From: Streptomyces fulvoviolaceus
GTDB taxonomy: Bacteria; Actinomycetota; Actinomycetes; Streptomycetales; Streptomycetaceae
Assembly (NCBI RefSeq): GCF_000718165.1
Contig: NZ_JOEY01000002.1
Location: 1-64,000 of the forward strand
DNA length: 64,000 nt
Direction of reading: 5' to 3'
Shown here: positions 35,031 to 43,964 of the stretch, in pieces
Position numbering within the stretch: position 1 is the first letter of the stretch
Layout of the letters: every line of letters begins with the position of its first letter
The notes under the pieces: generated by a model
The model's database searches: none
Seen by the model: the letters and a program-made list of their open reading frames with translations, nothing else
Told to the model about the DNA's origin: nothing
Position numbers and translations under genes: made by a program

Positions 35031-35882
35031 GTGCCCCCACGTAAGGATCCCGACGCGTCCGCGAACGTCCCCTCCTTCTACGGCGCCGAGTTGCGCTACC
35101 AGAGGGAGCTGGCGGGGCTGACGCTGGAGCAACTGGCGGAGGGCAGCTTTCACGGCGTCCCGTTCCTGAGCCAGATCGAGCGCGGTGAGCGGCGGATGCC
35201 GCTGGATCTGGCCCGGCATGTGGACCAAGTACTGCGCACCGACGGGTTTTTCAAGCGGCGTTGTGAAGACGCCCGCAAGGCACGGCAGTCGGGGCACGCG
35301 GAGTACTTCGCCGATGTGGCGGAGATGGAGCAGCACGCGGAGACCATCGAGGACTGGGCCCCGATGATCCTGCCCGGCCTGCTGCAGACGGCGCCCTACG
35401 CTCGGGTGATCGTGCGAGCGGCCATGCCCCGGGCCTCGGACGAGGAGGTCGAGAAGCTGGTGGCCGCCCGGATCGGACGCGCCAAGCTCTTCACCTCGAA
35501 AAACCCGCCCAAGTTCTGGGCGATCATCCACGAGTCCCTGATCCGCCGCGCCGCTCTTCCCCCCGAGGAGATGGCGGAACTGCTGGAGCACATCGCGGGG
35601 CTGGTCCGGACCACGCACTCCATTCTGCAGATCGTCCCGGAAACATCCACCACGCACCCGTTCATGATGGGCATGACCAGGATCATGACCTTCGCGGACG
35701 CCCCTCCCGTCGTGTACACCGAGAGCCTGCACAGCGGCCAACTCATCGACTATCCGGCGCTCGTGAAGCAGTACCGGGAGTCGTACGATCTGCTCAGGGC
35801 CGCCGCACTGTCGCCTGAGGCGTCCCTGTCGATGATCGAGACTGCGGCAGAGGACTATCGAAATGGCAAGCCACGAGATTGA
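35031..35882 (+). CDS. XRE-family regulator with DUF5753 domain
   Basis: 283 aa. HTH at about residues 15-70 (FYGAELRYQRELAGLTLEQLA, FLSQIERGERRMPLDLARHV), DUF5753 from about 95 (HAETIEDWAPMILPGLLQT, PPKFWAIIHESLIRRAA, THSILQIVPETS, LSMIETAAED). The likely start is GTG 35031 with weak ribosome-site support. The gap to the divergent ATPase holds TGTGA...TCACA (near 34938), a possible operator. Overlaps the DUF397 gene by 20 bases. Confidence 0.9.
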   Translation: MPPRKDPDASANVPSFYGAELRYQRELAGLTLEQLAEGSFHGVPFLSQIERGERRMPLDLARHVDQVLRTDGFFKRRCEDARKARQSGHAEYFADVAEMEQHAETIEDWAPMILPGLLQTAPYARVIVRAAMPRASDEEVEKLVAARIGRAKLFTSKNPPKFWAIIHESLIRRAALPPEEMAELLEHIAGLVRTTHSILQIVPETSTTHPFMMGMTRIMTFADAPPVVYTESLHSGQLIDYPALVKQYRESYDLLRAAALSPEASLSMIETAAEDYRNGKPRD

Positions 35883-36066
35883 CTTCGGCACCGCAAGGTG
35901 GCGCAAGAGCAGCTACAGCAACGGCACCGGCGGCGAATGCGTCGAGGTGGCCGCCGGCCACCCCGGCATCACGCCCGTCCGCGACTCGAAGAAGGCCCAG
36001 AACGGCCCCGTACTCCTCTTCCACTCCCCCGCCTGGACCACCTTCCTCGCTTCTCTGAAGCGCTGA
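35863..36066 (+). CDS. DUF397 domain protein
   Basis: 67 aa, MASHEIDFGTARWRKSSYSNGTGGECVEVAAGHPG...PVRDSKKAQ...WTTFLASLKR. Complete DUF397 signature. Starts inside the XRE gene (20-base overlap), so translation is coupled. Together with the ATPase gene this is a complete three-part WhiJ-like set. Confidence 0.92.
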   Translation: MASHEIDFGTARWRKSSYSNGTGGECVEVAAGHPGITPVRDSKKAQNGPVLLFHSPAWTTFLASLKR

Positions 36067-36132
36067 GGGGGCCCCGGGACGGGGTTGTCCACAGGCCGCC
36101 AGGAGCGCCGGGAATTCTGCGATCTTGGCGGT

Positions 36133-37095
36133 GTGGAAGAGCGGAAGGCATTGTGGGAACTGGCCGAAGGGGGCGTGCTGCTCACTTCCCGCGCCCTCGA
36201 ATCCGGTTGGCCCGGGCGGAGTCTCACCCGGGCCCTCAGGGCGGAGGGCTGGAGCCCACTCCAGAAGGGTGCCTGGGCCGCACCGGGACAGGGGCCGGGC
36301 CTCCTCACTCGGCTCAGGGCGGTTCAGCTGCTCAACCCTCGGCTCGTCGTGAGCCACCGTTCCGCCGCCGCTCTCTGGCGGATCGAGATGCTCGGCCGGG
36401 CTGACGGAGCGCCGCTGGAGTTCACCGACTCCTCGCTCAGCTTCCGCGGCACGGCCAAGGACGTACGCGTACACCGCCTCCCGCTGGCCCCGGAGGACGT
36501 GGCGAGTCGGAAAGGCCTGCGGTTCACGGGAGCCGCGCGGACCGTCGCCGATCTGCTGCGCACAGGGCCGAGGGACGACGCCCTCGTCTCCCTGGAGTCG
36601 GCGCTCACCTACCGCCGGGTGGGCAGGGCCCGACGGGCTCCGCTTGTCGACGTCGGCAGGATCACCGCGGCGCTCGCGCTCCCTCTACATGGGTCGGCAA
36701 GAGCGCGCCCTTGGCTCCCGCTGTGTGACCCGCACTCCGGATCGCCGGCCGAGACCATCGCCCGCCTGCGCATGCTCGACGCCGGGCTCCGGCCCGAAAG
36801 CCAGGTCGAGCTCATCACCCGGGACGGGCGCCAGGTCTTCCTCGACTTTCTCTTCCGGGCCGAGGGCCTGGCCGTCGAGATCGAGGGCTACGCCTACCAC
36901 GGCACCCGCGAGGCCCACCGCCGAGACGTCGCCCGCTTCAACCGGGTCCTGCAGTGCCCGGAAGTACGCCATCTGCTGCGCGTCACGGCCGAGGATGTCT
37001 TCCATCGCCCCGATGAGATGATCCGGCAGATCCGCGCCGGACTCACGGCCACCGGAGCTGGGGCGCCGACTGTCGGCGTCGGGCAACGGCACTGA
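36133..37095 (+). CDS. AbiEi/DUF559-type protein with endonuclease-like C-terminus
   Basis: 320 aa from GTG 36133. The N-terminus (LWELAEGGVLLTSRALESGWPGRSLTRALRAEGWSPLQKGAW) is an AbiEi-type winged helix; the middle (RTVADLLRTGPRDDALVSLESAL) is typical of these antitoxin-like proteins; the C-terminus (QVFLDFLFRAEGLAVEIEGYAYHGTREAHRRDVARFNRVL) has a DUF559/Vsr-like D...E-x-G motif. Family members occur in actinobacteria as unpaired genes of unknown role, sometimes called type IV antitoxins. No toxin gene follows. Confidence 0.78.
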   Translation: MEERKALWELAEGGVLLTSRALESGWPGRSLTRALRAEGWSPLQKGAWAAPGQGPGLLTRLRAVQLLNPRLVVSHRSAAALWRIEMLGRADGAPLEFTDSSLSFRGTAKDVRVHRLPLAPEDVASRKGLRFTGAARTVADLLRTGPRDDALVSLESALTYRRVGRARRAPLVDVGRITAALALPLHGSARARPWLPLCDPHSGSPAETIARLRMLDAGLRPESQVELITRDGRQVFLDFLFRAEGLAVEIEGYAYHGTREAHRRDVARFNRVLQCPEVRHLLRVTAEDVFHRPDEMIRQIRAGLTATGAGAPTVGVGQRH

Positions 37096-37436
37096 AGAAG
37101 CCGCGTACTTCTGTTCCGTCCCTCCCCGTCGGAGGGGGCTGCACGTCCTCGGCGATTTCACGTGACCGTTGGGCCACTCGCTTCTTGGCCAGTGTCGCGC
37201 TTCCGCGAGGGAGGAGCGAGCGAGCGGCCCGGAAAGACGCGGGGCCCAGGCAGGTTTACCTTGAGGTGGATTGCCTCGCGGACCGGCGCTGACGGGCGCG
37301 CTCGCGCCTCGCCAGCACGCCGGGCAGGATCAGTGTGCTGTCCAGGATGGGGACCACACGGAAAACGATGATCGATAGCCCGGGTCACCCGCACCGAGGC
37401 GTGGGGCGACGCACACTGCTCATTGGGCTACGGGAT
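37096..37436. other. Intergenic region with one arm of a long inverted repeat
   Basis: No gene supported. Positions 37166-37257 are an inverted copy of 39506-39682 (same AAACCTGCC...TCTTTCCGGGCCGCTCGCTCG... and GACACTGGCCAAGAAGCGAG segments). The rest contains one copy of a CACGCCGGGC-containing short repeat also found at 38990 and 39058. Confidence 0.7.
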
Positions 37437-38342
37437 TCAGTCCTCCCACCCTTCGCCGGACTGGCGGGCGAACACCTTGCCATCCGGCTTGAGCCTGTAG
37501 TCCAAGTCGTAGTACCAGACATCGGTGACGTTGCCGAATTCCTCGATGACGAACGGCTTTCCCTTGTTGTTGATCTCCTGCGTGCCGTTCTTACCCGCCG
37601 TCACGAACTTCGCGGTGATCTTCCACTCGCATAGCCGACCCTTTCGTGCCGTGCTCGCCTTGACTTTGAGGGGAGAAGCAGCGTCAGAGAAGGACAGGCT
37701 CTCGTTGCGCACAGAGGCATACAGTTTCGGCGGCGCGGAAGGATCCTCGCTTTGGATCCACGCCTTGGGCGGGTGTTCGTCAAGGTTGAAGCTGATATCC
37801 CCCACACTGATGCCGCCGGCCATGGCCAAAGTGATGAAGGTGACCGCCTTCGATGCCCGGCAGCTGGAGACCTCGGCCTCGAAGTCCGTGACGGTGACCT
37901 TGTCGCCCGTCGTTCCAGTGAGTTGCATCGCGAAGTTCGTTTCCCCCTGCAGGGCAGGGCGGGCGCCGATGCCGTGCAGGAACTCGCGGAACTGCTTGTC
38001 CGTCCGCTTACCGTCGGGGGTGTAAAGGCCCTTGCCGAGCTCTTGAAGGGTCGTGACCTCGTCCGCTGTGAGCTTGCGATCCAGCGCCCAACTGAACTCT
38101 TCCTTGTCCTGAACCCGATAGCTGTACTCCATGTCCACGCTGAAGACGTCCTCGTTCTTGGCCATCTTGTCTTCGGCGCTCGGCTTCTCGCTTTCTCCGC
38201 AATTGACGTTATGGCTCTCGAAGATGACACATCTGCTGTCTTGCACCTTGTTGGATGTCGATGGCTCCTCGCCTTGGCAAGCCGCCGTGACCAGAACAGC
38301 AGACAGCGCCAGCGCGGTGCACTGTGCCGTGGTACGCCTCAT
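37437..38342 (-). CDS. Lipoprotein of unknown function
   Basis: 301 aa with a clear lipobox (LALSAVLVTAAC). The mature protein is mainly beta/hydrophilic with Cys pairs (SRCVIFES...VNCGES; SSCRAS; LCEWKI), and a helical segment LTADEVTTLQELGKGLYTPDGKRTDKQFREFLHGIG. I recognise no family. Codon use is less GC-extreme than its neighbours, which suggests acquisition. It lies 11 bases downstream of the small membrane protein gene on the same strand. Confidence 0.78.
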   Translation of the reverse strand: MRRTTAQCTALALSAVLVTAACQGEEPSTSNKVQDSRCVIFESHNVNCGESEKPSAEDKMAKNEDVFSVDMEYSYRVQDKEEFSWALDRKLTADEVTTLQELGKGLYTPDGKRTDKQFREFLHGIGARPALQGETNFAMQLTGTTGDKVTVTDFEAEVSSCRASKAVTFITLAMAGGISVGDISFNLDEHPPKAWIQSEDPSAPPKLYASVRNESLSFSDAASPLKVKASTARKGRLCEWKITAKFVTAGKNGTQEINNKGKPFVIEEFGNVTDVWYYDLDYRLKPDGKVFARQSGEGWED

Positions 38343-38353
38343 CAGTACCCCGC

Positions 38354-38623
38354 CTACTTCTCAGTGCAGGTGTAGTTGTTCGCTCCGCCAACAACAATGC
38401 ATTCACTGTCGGTGATGGTCGTGTCGCCTTCCTTGGGCGAATTGTCGTTGAGCACGAGAGGGATGAGTGCAATGCCCGCGGCTACAACAACTCCAGCTGC
38501 TCCGACAATCGCGGCTTTGACCGTGTTGCTCTGCCGGGTGTACCAGTTGCCGCCGCCGGGAACGGGAGGCTGCGAAGGCGGCTGTCCGGGCGGCGCGGGA
38601 GGCGGTGTCGGCGCGTTGCTCAT
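38354..38623 (-). CDS. Small Pro-rich membrane protein
   Basis: 89 aa from ATG 38623. A Pro-rich cytoplasmic head (APTPPPAPPGQPPSQPPVPG), one membrane helix (AAIVGAAGVVVAAGIALIPLVL) and a short outside tail with two Cys (ECIVVGGANNYTC). Such proteins accompany secreted or lipoprotein genes in actinobacteria; here it forms a pair with the lipoprotein downstream. Confidence 0.72.
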   Translation of the reverse strand: MSNAPTPPPAPPGQPPSQPPVPGGGNWYTRQSNTVKAAIVGAAGVVVAAGIALIPLVLNDNSPKEGDTTITDSECIVVGGANNYTCTEK

Positions 38624-38714
38624 GGGGCCCCCGTTGCGACGATTGTGTGGCATGTCGTGGCGACATCCTGGCCAATTGGGTAGGACCCGTCAAACCCGAC
38701 TAAAGATCGGCATA

Positions 38715-38852
38715 TGCCCTGCCGATGAGGGCCCGCAGGGTCAGGACGACTTCGGCTCCAGGGACGGTCCACCGGCTGCCGGTGATGTCGAGTCGGTCGG
38801 CCACCAGATGACGTGCCGCCCCTTCGACGATGCCGCTGACGATCGGCCATCC
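38715..38852 (-). pseudogene. ISKra4-type transposase remnant
   Basis: A short frame reads GWPIVSGIVEGAARHLVADRL followed by DITGSRWTVPGAEVVLTLRAL. It matches the conserved C-terminal block of ISKra4-family transposases (typically IxxGVIEGACRHLVKDR-D-TGARW...GAEAVLKLRAL). Nothing else of the gene is left, and no IS ends are visible. Confidence 0.65.
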
Positions 38853-39505
38853 GGCCGCGACACCATCGCCGCCACCAAGACCACGTCCCAGGACACGACG
38901 ATCCGCCCCTCCGACCACGAACAGCAACGGCGCACGGCATCACCAGCTCACTGCAGAAGAGCCACACCCAAACGCACCCCCACCTCACCAGCACGCCGGG
39001 CAGGCTCAGCGGCGAACCGCCGGTGGGGTGCGAGGTGCATACCGGCGAGGTGGCGGCACGCCGGGCGGGCGGGCAAGCGTGGCGGCGAGCCGCCGGTGTG
39101 TGGGACGCACAGGCGAAGTCACGCGTGCCGGGGCGGCGAAGCGGCTTGCGGCCCTGGATTCCGGCCGAAAAGCCGGAAGGGGAGCAGTAGAGCCAAGAGC
39201 CAGTCACAAGGGCCAGGGGATGCGGCTGGGCCCAGCCCAAATGCTGCCCAAACGCTCCAATTACCAGGTGAGAATCCTTGGAGCGTCGGTCGACCGGTTG
39301 GGCGAGGCGCGCTCCGCAATAGGCGGTGGGCGGTCTCCTGCCACCCACCCACCGCTCACCGTTCGCTCGCCGCCAAGCCCACCCGGCGTGCCGCCACCCC
39401 GCCTACGCGCCCCCCAGCTGTTCGCCGCCAAGCCCACCCGGCGTGCCGGCGAGGCGCGAGCGCGCACCGCGAACCCCGGGCGGCAACGCAGCCGACGGTG
39501 ACCGC

Positions 39506-39682
39506 AAACCTGCCCAGCCACCCGTCTTTCCGGGCCGCTCGCTCGCTTCTCCCTCGTGCTGGAGCGAGCCGAGTCAAGGGTTGGCCGCAGGCCGCTCGGC
39601 GTAGCCGACGCGGAACGCAGTGGAGCGCCCTTTACTCGGCTCGCGGAAGCACGACACTGGCCAAGAAGCGAGCGGTCCAACG
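39506..39682. repeat. Second arm of inverted repeat, interrupted
   Basis: Matches 37166-37257 in reverse complement. The match is split by about 85 extra bases starting after CTCCCTCG; on the other side it resumes with CGCGGAAGC and GACACTGGCCAAGAAGCGAG. The two arms enclose the lipoprotein gene pair and the transposase remnant. Confidence 0.7.
39565..39643. mobile_element. MITE-like 79-bp insertion
   Basis: Terminal inverted repeats CGAGCCGAGTCAAGGG and CCCTTTACTCGGCTCG (15 of 16 match) enclose 47 bases with no coding content. It interrupts the second repeat arm, while the first arm is uninterrupted, which makes this a real insertion rather than a chance palindrome. Confidence 0.55.
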
Positions 39683-39746
39683 GGGACTCCGCAAGCCTGC
39701 GCTCACACCACGCCCCCCGACCCCGATCAGCAGAAACAAGAACGGC

Positions 39747-40952
39747 TCACGCGTCCAGCAGCATCCTCGCCGCCACCGTCGCCCCGTCGGTGCGCATCGT
39801 GCCGGCCAGCGTCTTCGCCCGTACGCGGGTCTCGGGTGTCAGGGCCGTGGTGAGCGCGGCGGACAGGGAGTCCGCGGTCGGCGTCGGGCCCTCGTGCGCC
39901 GCGCCGATCCCCAGCTCGGCCACCCGCCTCGCCCAGTACGGCTGGTCGGCGATCCGGGGGACCACCACCTGGGGCGCGCCGGCCAGGGCCGCCGCAGTCG
40001 TCGTACCCGCGCCGCCGTGGTGCACGACGGCGGCCACCCGGGGGAACAGTGCCTGCTGGTTGACCTCGCCCACGACGAAGCAGTCGTCGGCGTCGTCGAC
40101 CGGGGCCAGGCCGGCCCAGCCGCGGGCGAGGAGTACGCGGCGGCCGAGCGCGCGGCTCGCTTCCGTGGCCGCTCGGGCGATGTCCTGCGGGGCGTACGCG
40201 GCCATGCTGCCGAAGCCCACGTACACCGGGGGTGCGCCCGCGTCCAGGAACGCCTCCAGCTCCTCCGGGAGCGGACGGTCGTCGGGCAGGATCCACGCGC
40301 CGGTCTGCACGACGTCGAGGTCCGTCCTGCCCTGGGCCGGCCACAGCGTCGGGTCCGCCGCCAGCCACGGCCGGCCGGTGAGGACGTGGTCGCGGACGTT
40401 GTCCACCGGCGGCAGGCCGATCGCCGCCCGATTGCTGTTGAGCGCCTCGCCGTACAACGCGTTCACCCGCTGGGCGTCCTGCTCCCACAGCACCCGGTTG
40501 TCGGTCTCGCCCTCCGGTGACGGCGTGCCCGGCCGCTGCCCCGGAGGGAAGTGCCGCGACGGCAGCCCCAGGGTGTGGAAGCACGCGAGCACGTAACGGA
40601 TGCCCAGTTTCTCGGCCACGTCCCGGGCGCCGGCCGGCATCAGGCCGGTCGCCAGCAGCGCGTCGCAGCCCTCGGCCGCCGCGGTGAACGTCTTGAACCG
40701 TGCCGCGACCAGCTCGGGAGCGAGCCGGAACGCGTCCTCGCGCGTCGGTGGCTTCGGGCCGGCGACCAGCGAGCGCACCGACGGGCCGAGCGGCACCAGC
40801 TCCACGCCGACCCGCGCCAGCAACTCCGCGAACTCCTCGTCCGGCGGCGCGCACACCCGTGCCTGCGCGCCCAGTTCGCGTAACGCCACCGCCAGTCCCG
40901 CCAGCGGTTCGACATCTCCGCGCGATCCCCATGTCGTCAGCAACACACGCAT
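39747..40952 (-). CDS. GT1-family glycosyltransferase
   Basis: 401 aa of the UGT/GtfE-like fold used for antibiotic and sterol glucosylation: MRVLLTTWGSRGDVEPLAGLAVAL (N-terminal Rossmann, GSRGD), PPVYVGFGSMAAY, VVGEVNQQALFPRVAAVVHHGGAGTTTAAALAGAPQVVVP (nucleotide-sugar site, HHGGAGT) and DQPYWARRVAELGIG. GGGAG precedes the ATG. No polyketide, peptide or deoxysugar genes are nearby, so it may detoxify a drug (macrolide-type) or modify a lipid. Confidence 0.9.
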   Translation of the reverse strand: MRVLLTTWGSRGDVEPLAGLAVALRELGAQARVCAPPDEEFAELLARVGVELVPLGPSVRSLVAGPKPPTREDAFRLAPELVAARFKTFTAAAEGCDALLATGLMPAGARDVAEKLGIRYVLACFHTLGLPSRHFPPGQRPGTPSPEGETDNRVLWEQDAQRVNALYGEALNSNRAAIGLPPVDNVRDHVLTGRPWLAADPTLWPAQGRTDLDVVQTGAWILPDDRPLPEELEAFLDAGAPPVYVGFGSMAAYAPQDIARAATEASRALGRRVLLARGWAGLAPVDDADDCFVVGEVNQQALFPRVAAVVHHGGAGTTTAAALAGAPQVVVPRIADQPYWARRVAELGIGAAHEGPTPTADSLSAALTTALTPETRVRAKTLAGTMRTDGATVAARMLLDA

Positions 40953-41079
40953 TTCGCGACTCCCGTTTCCGCAGGTCCTGCCCTTCGGCCGCTGATTCTG
41001 CGGGACAAACGGGGTCTTGCCGCAAGCCCCCCGGTGGGGTATAGCTTGAAAATGCAGGGAGTGGGATCTCCCAGAACTC

Positions 41080-42693
41080 TCAGACGCCTCCGCGCGCTGC
41101 TCCCCGCAACTCCCCCTTGACCACCTTCCCGCTAGCGTTCCGAGGCAGCTCCCCCACGAACTCCACCGTCCTCGGCACCTTGTAGTTCGCCATCTCGCGG
41201 CGCGCCCACGCGATGAGGTCGTCCCCCGTCACCACCGCCCCCGCCCGCCGCACGACGTACGCCTTCCCGACCTCACCCAGCCGCGGATCCGGTACGCCGA
41301 TCACCGCGACGTCCGTGACATCGGGGTGCAGGCCGAGCAGTTGCTCGATCTCCGCCGGGTAGGCGTTGAAGCCGCCGACGATGAACATGTCCTTGAGGCG
41401 GTCCGTGATGCGCAGGTTGCCGGATGCGTCGAGGACTCCCACGTCTCCCGTCCGCAACCAGCCATCGCTCCCCAGCACTTCCGCCGTCGCCGCCTCGTCC
41501 TCGTAGTAGCCCCGCATGACGTTGAAGCCGCGGACCAGGACCTCGCCGGGCTGCCCCACCGGCGCGTCCACCCGCACCTCCGTCCCGGGTATCGCACGCC
41601 CCGACGTCGACGCGATCACCGACGGCTCGTCCCCCCGGCGGCACATCGTCACGATGCCGCTCGCCTCCGAGAGGCCGTAGGCCGTCAGGACCGTGCCCAC
41701 GCCCAGTTCGCCCCGTAGCCGCTCCACCAGCCGCAACGGCACCACCGCCGCGCCCGTCACCACCAGCCGGAGGGCGGAGAGGTCGTGCGCGTCACGGGCA
41801 GGGTGGTCCAGGAGCGACTGGTGCAGCGTCGGCGGCCCCGGCAGCACCGACACCCTCTCCGCCGCGATGTTCGCCAGCACCGTGTCGATGTTGAACACCG
41901 GCTGCGGGATCATCGTCGCGCCCCGCATCAGACAGGCCACCACCCCCGCCTTGTAGCCGAAGGTGTGGAAGAAGGGGTTCACGATCAGGTAGCGGTCGCC
42001 CTGCCGCAGGCCCGCCAGGTCGCACCACACCTCGTACGCCCGCAGCGTCTGCTCGTGCGTGATCACCGCTCCCTTCGGGCGGCCCGTCGTACCCGACGTG
42101 AAGACGATGTCCGAGGGCCAGTCGGGGGCCACGGCGGACGCCCTCGCCCGCACCTCGCCCTCCCCCACCCCGTCCCCGCTCGCCAGGAAGTCCTTCCAGG
42201 TACGGAAGTCGGCGGGGGCGTCGTCCGACAGCACCACCACTTCCCTCAGCTCCGGCAGCCCCGGCAGCGGTCCGCCGCCCGGCCCCTCCCCCGCCGCCCT
42301 CCGCAACGACGCCACATACGACGTCCCCAGGAACGTCCCCGTCACGAACAGCAGCCGCGCCCCGCTCCTGCGCAGCACATACGCCGCCTCCGCCCCCTTG
42401 AACCGCGTGTTCAGCGGGACGAGAACCGCGCCCACCGACACCGCACCCAGCGACGAGACCATCCAGTCAAGGGAGTTCGGGGCCCAGATGCCGACCCGGT
42501 CGCCCGGCCGCACGCCGTTCGCGACGCAGGCCGCCGCCGCGCGTTCGACGCGGGCGCCGAGTTCGCCGTACGAGATCCGAGTGCGGCCCTCCACCACCGC
42601 CTCGGTGTCCGCGTACCGTTCGGCCGCCCGGCGGACCAGCCCGGGGATGGTGCCCCACTCGCCCCACCCGCTCGACTCCACGTCTGTGCGCAC
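41080..42693 (-). CDS. FadD-type acyl-CoA ligase
   Basis: 537 aa from GTG 42693, which has GAGGAGG eight bases upstream (ATG 42720 in frame lacks one). ANL motifs: DIVFTSGTTGRPKGAVITHE (P-loop), TAYGLSEAS, GWLRTGDVG, DRLKDMFIVGGFNAYPAEIE, and the C-terminal catalytic Lys in PRNASGKVVKGEL. It resembles FadD3/cyclohexanecarboxylate-CoA ligases that activate acids in ring catabolism. Divergent from the thiolase gene, with two operators between. Confidence 0.92.
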   Translation of the reverse strand: MRTDVESSGWGEWGTIPGLVRRAAERYADTEAVVEGRTRISYGELGARVERAAAACVANGVRPGDRVGIWAPNSLDWMVSSLGAVSVGAVLVPLNTRFKGAEAAYVLRRSGARLLFVTGTFLGTSYVASLRRAAGEGPGGGPLPGLPELREVVVLSDDAPADFRTWKDFLASGDGVGEGEVRARASAVAPDWPSDIVFTSGTTGRPKGAVITHEQTLRAYEVWCDLAGLRQGDRYLIVNPFFHTFGYKAGVVACLMRGATMIPQPVFNIDTVLANIAAERVSVLPGPPTLHQSLLDHPARDAHDLSALRLVVTGAAVVPLRLVERLRGELGVGTVLTAYGLSEASGIVTMCRRGDEPSVIASTSGRAIPGTEVRVDAPVGQPGEVLVRGFNVMRGYYEDEAATAEVLGSDGWLRTGDVGVLDASGNLRITDRLKDMFIVGGFNAYPAEIEQLLGLHPDVTDVAVIGVPDPRLGEVGKAYVVRRAGAVVTGDDLIAWARREMANYKVPRTVEFVGELPRNASGKVVKGELRGAARGGV

Positions 42694-42727
42694 GGCAAAC
42701 GCCTCCTCGCCCCGGAGCATCCTGGAG

Positions 42728-42742
42728 CTGACTATCCGTCAG
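42728..42742. promoter_or_regulatory. CTGAC-N5-GTCAG operator, site D
   Basis: CTGAC-TATCC-GTCAG, 35 bases upstream of the acyl-CoA ligase start, in the divergent promoter region. Confidence 0.7.
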
Positions 42743-42754
42743 ATTAGCTGTACC

Positions 42755-42769
42755 CTGACGCCCTGTCAG
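42755..42769. promoter_or_regulatory. CTGAC-N5-GTCAG operator, site E
   Basis: CTGAC-GCCCT-GTCAG, 27 bases from site D centre to centre and 32 bases before the thiolase start. TGTACCCT beside it could be the plus-strand -10. Confidence 0.68.
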
Positions 42770-42801
42770 CAGCCCCATCACCGTGCGGAGGTGCGTGCAG
42801 C

Positions 42802-43959
42802 ATGACCGGAGTCGGCGGGCTCAAGGACGCCACCGCGATCGTCGGGATCGGCCAGACACCCTTCGCCAAGCACCTTCCCGAGGACGAGAGAACCCTCGCC
42901 TGCAAGGCCGTTCTCGCCGCCCTCGACGACGCCGGCATCGCCCCCGGGGAGGTCGACGCCCTCGCCTCCTACACCATGGAGGAGACGGATGAGGTCGAGC
43001 TCGCGAAGGCCGTCGGGTTCGGGGACCTCACCTTCTTCAGCAAGGTCGGTTACGGCGGCGGGGGTTCGTGCGCCACCGTCGCCCACCTCGCCGCCGCGAT
43101 CGCCACGGGCCAGGCCACCGTCGGCGTCGCCTGGCGGTCACGGAAGCGGGGCTCCGGGCCCCGCCCCTGGACCAACACCGCCGTCCAACTCCCCACCCCC
43201 GCCCAGTGGACCCGGCCCTTCGGCCTCCTCCGGCCGGCGGATGAGATAGCCGTGCTCGCCCGCCGCTACATGTACGAGTACGGCGCCACCCGCGACCACC
43301 TCTTCAACGTCGCCCTCGCCTGCCGCAACCGGGCCAACCAGAACCCCGCCGCGATCATGTACGACCGCCCCCTCACCCGCGAGATGTACATGACCTCCCG
43401 CTGGATCAGCGAACCCCTCTGCCTCTTCGACAACTGCCTGGAGACGGACGGGGCGTTGGCCTGCGTCGTCGTCAGCAGGGAGCGGGCCCGGGACTGCCGG
43501 CACACCCCCGCCTACCTCCACTCCGCCGCCCAGGGCCTGCCCGCCCAGCACCACGGCATGGTCAACTACTGGAACGACGACCCCCTCACCGGACCCGCCT
43601 GGACCGCCGCCCGACACCTGTGGAAACACGCCGACTTCACGCCCCAGGACGTCGACGTCGCCCAGATCTACGACGCGTTCACCCCCCTCGTCCCCCTCTC
43701 CTTGGAGGGCTACGGCTTCTGCGGACGCGGGGAGGGCGGCGCCTTCACCGAACAAGGCGCCCTCGAGATCGGCGGACGGCTGCCCCTCAACACCGGCGGC
43801 GGGGGGCTCAGCGAGGCGTACGTCCACGGCTTCAACCTCATCAACGAAGGCGTGAAGCAGCTGCGCGGGACCAGCACGGCACAGGTGCCCGGCGCCGCCA
43901 CCTGCCTCGTCACCGCCGGCGAAGGCGTCCCCACCTCCGCCCTCCTCCTCAGGAGCTAG
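42802..43959 (+). CDS. Thiolase/lipid-transfer (Ltp)-like protein
   Basis: 385 aa of the SCP-x/Ltp thiolase branch: DATAIVGIGQTPFAK, GYGGGGSCATVAHLAAAIATG, LETDGALACVVVSRE, VDVAQIYDAFTPLVPLSLE, GEGGAFTEQG, NTGGGGLSEAYVHGFNLINEGVKQLRG. It is followed by a DUF35 gene; Ltp2-DUF35 pairs in steroid side-chain catabolism act as aldolases on beta-hydroxyacyl-CoA. GGAGG precedes ATG 42802. First of a plus-strand operon (thiolase, DUF35, enoyl-CoA hydratase). Confidence 0.9.
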   Translation: MTGVGGLKDATAIVGIGQTPFAKHLPEDERTLACKAVLAALDDAGIAPGEVDALASYTMEETDEVELAKAVGFGDLTFFSKVGYGGGGSCATVAHLAAAIATGQATVGVAWRSRKRGSGPRPWTNTAVQLPTPAQWTRPFGLLRPADEIAVLARRYMYEYGATRDHLFNVALACRNRANQNPAAIMYDRPLTREMYMTSRWISEPLCLFDNCLETDGALACVVVSRERARDCRHTPAYLHSAAQGLPAQHHGMVNYWNDDPLTGPAWTAARHLWKHADFTPQDVDVAQIYDAFTPLVPLSLEGYGFCGRGEGGAFTEQGALEIGGRLPLNTGGGGLSEAYVHGFNLINEGVKQLRGTSTAQVPGAATCLVTAGEGVPTSALLLRS

Positions 43960-43964
43960 CCGAC

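Larger units (their letters stand above)
38853..39746. other. Gene-free repeat-rich stretch
   Basis: No supported gene. It holds short CACGCCGGGC repeats (38990, 39058), a 26-bp direct repeat beginning CGCCGCCAAGCCCACCCGGC at 39368 and 39423, a CCGGCCGAAAAGCCGG palindrome (39167), the second arm of the long inverted repeat (39506-39682) and a MITE-like insertion (39565-39643). Confidence 0.7.

Noticed and set aside
39747..40952. Start of a glycosylated antibiotic cluster
   Set aside because: A single glycosyltransferase without polyketide, peptide or deoxysugar genes on either side.
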